Shown in pieces: positions 64,000-64,000 of a stretch of 64,000 nucleotides of DNA. Below the pieces are notes generated by a model. It had not been told where the DNA came from. It did not search any database and worked only from the letters and a program-made list of their open reading frames with translations. How positions within the stretch are numbered: the first letter of the stretch is position 1; each line of letters opens with the position of its first letter. The translations under genes and the position numbers were made by a program. The DNA is from Hyphomicrobiales bacterium (GTDB taxonomy: Bacteria; Pseudomonadota; Alphaproteobacteria; Rhizobiales; Aestuariivirgaceae). The stretch is taken from the NCBI GenBank assembly GCA_025363755.1, contig JANYLQ010000047.1, positions 32,690-96,689 on the forward strand, read 5' to 3'.

Positions 64000-64000
64000 A

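Overview
The window looks like chromosomal DNA of an alphaproteobacterium, most likely of the Hyphomicrobiales (rhizobial) lineage. The grounds are a LysR regulator of the LsrB/VtlR type directly behind trxB, a carB with the long insertion common in that group, the gene sets around guaB/rsmB/rlmE/ppx, and base composition near even GC. Genes are packed tightly with many ATGA overlaps, and three convergent pairs share a 4-base palindromic stop. No rRNA, CRISPR array, transposase, integrase or phage gene was seen; there is one tRNA.

Layout. 1-9.0 kb: an operon of an ABC importer (solute-binding protein cut by the window edge, permease, ATPase), two DUF1989 proteins, a biotin carboxylase-carboxyltransferase and allophanate hydrolase. 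It is classically labelled urea degradation but the gene set fits guanidine assimilation. 9.1-17.1 kb: guaA, mntH and divergent mntR around a putative Mn operator, then a ppx-rlmE-guaB-rsmB block on the minus strand. 17.1-18.5 kb: a RES/Xre toxin-antitoxin module preceded by an unannotated 47-residue ORF and an operator-like inverted repeat over its promoter. 18.7-21.6 kb: a soluble histidine kinase and a HerA-type ATPase. 21.6-25.9 kb: tRNA-Gln(CUG), an orphan promoter with a perfect palindrome, and a Type IIG restriction-modification gene broken by one in-frame amber codon.

26-36.5 kb: envelope and export genes (OmpA, cardiolipin synthase, HupE, lipoprotein, an orphan LivH permease, MAPEG), then the four-gene Anbu peptidase / transglutaminase / alpha-E / ATP-grasp cluster. 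36.6-43.7 kb: carB; a two-component system with a PepSY protein facing a small Tat-exported acidic protein; an SDR pseudogene; and greA with a terminator-like leader. 43.8-48.4 kb: an exported creatininase-family protein, an exported beta-propeller protein, a BenE transporter with an Lrp regulator, and a slipin. 48.7-53 kb: trxB-lsrB, a LysE exporter, DUF1993 and an aspartate aminotransferase with a long hairpin in its leader. 53-64 kb: an FAD monooxygenase, several small secreted proteins, rlmJ, an L,D-transpeptidase between two related lipoproteins, small membrane/stress proteins, an MBL hydrolase, prmB, gapdh, a glutamine amidotransferase, a cold-shock protein and the 3' part of mtnP.

The best candidates for new biology are the amber-interrupted Type IIG enzyme, the microprotein-led RES/Xre module, the Anbu cluster, the two-component/PepSY/Tat-peptide locus, and the structured leaders of greA and the aminotransferase. 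All calls come from reading the sequence; no database search was run.
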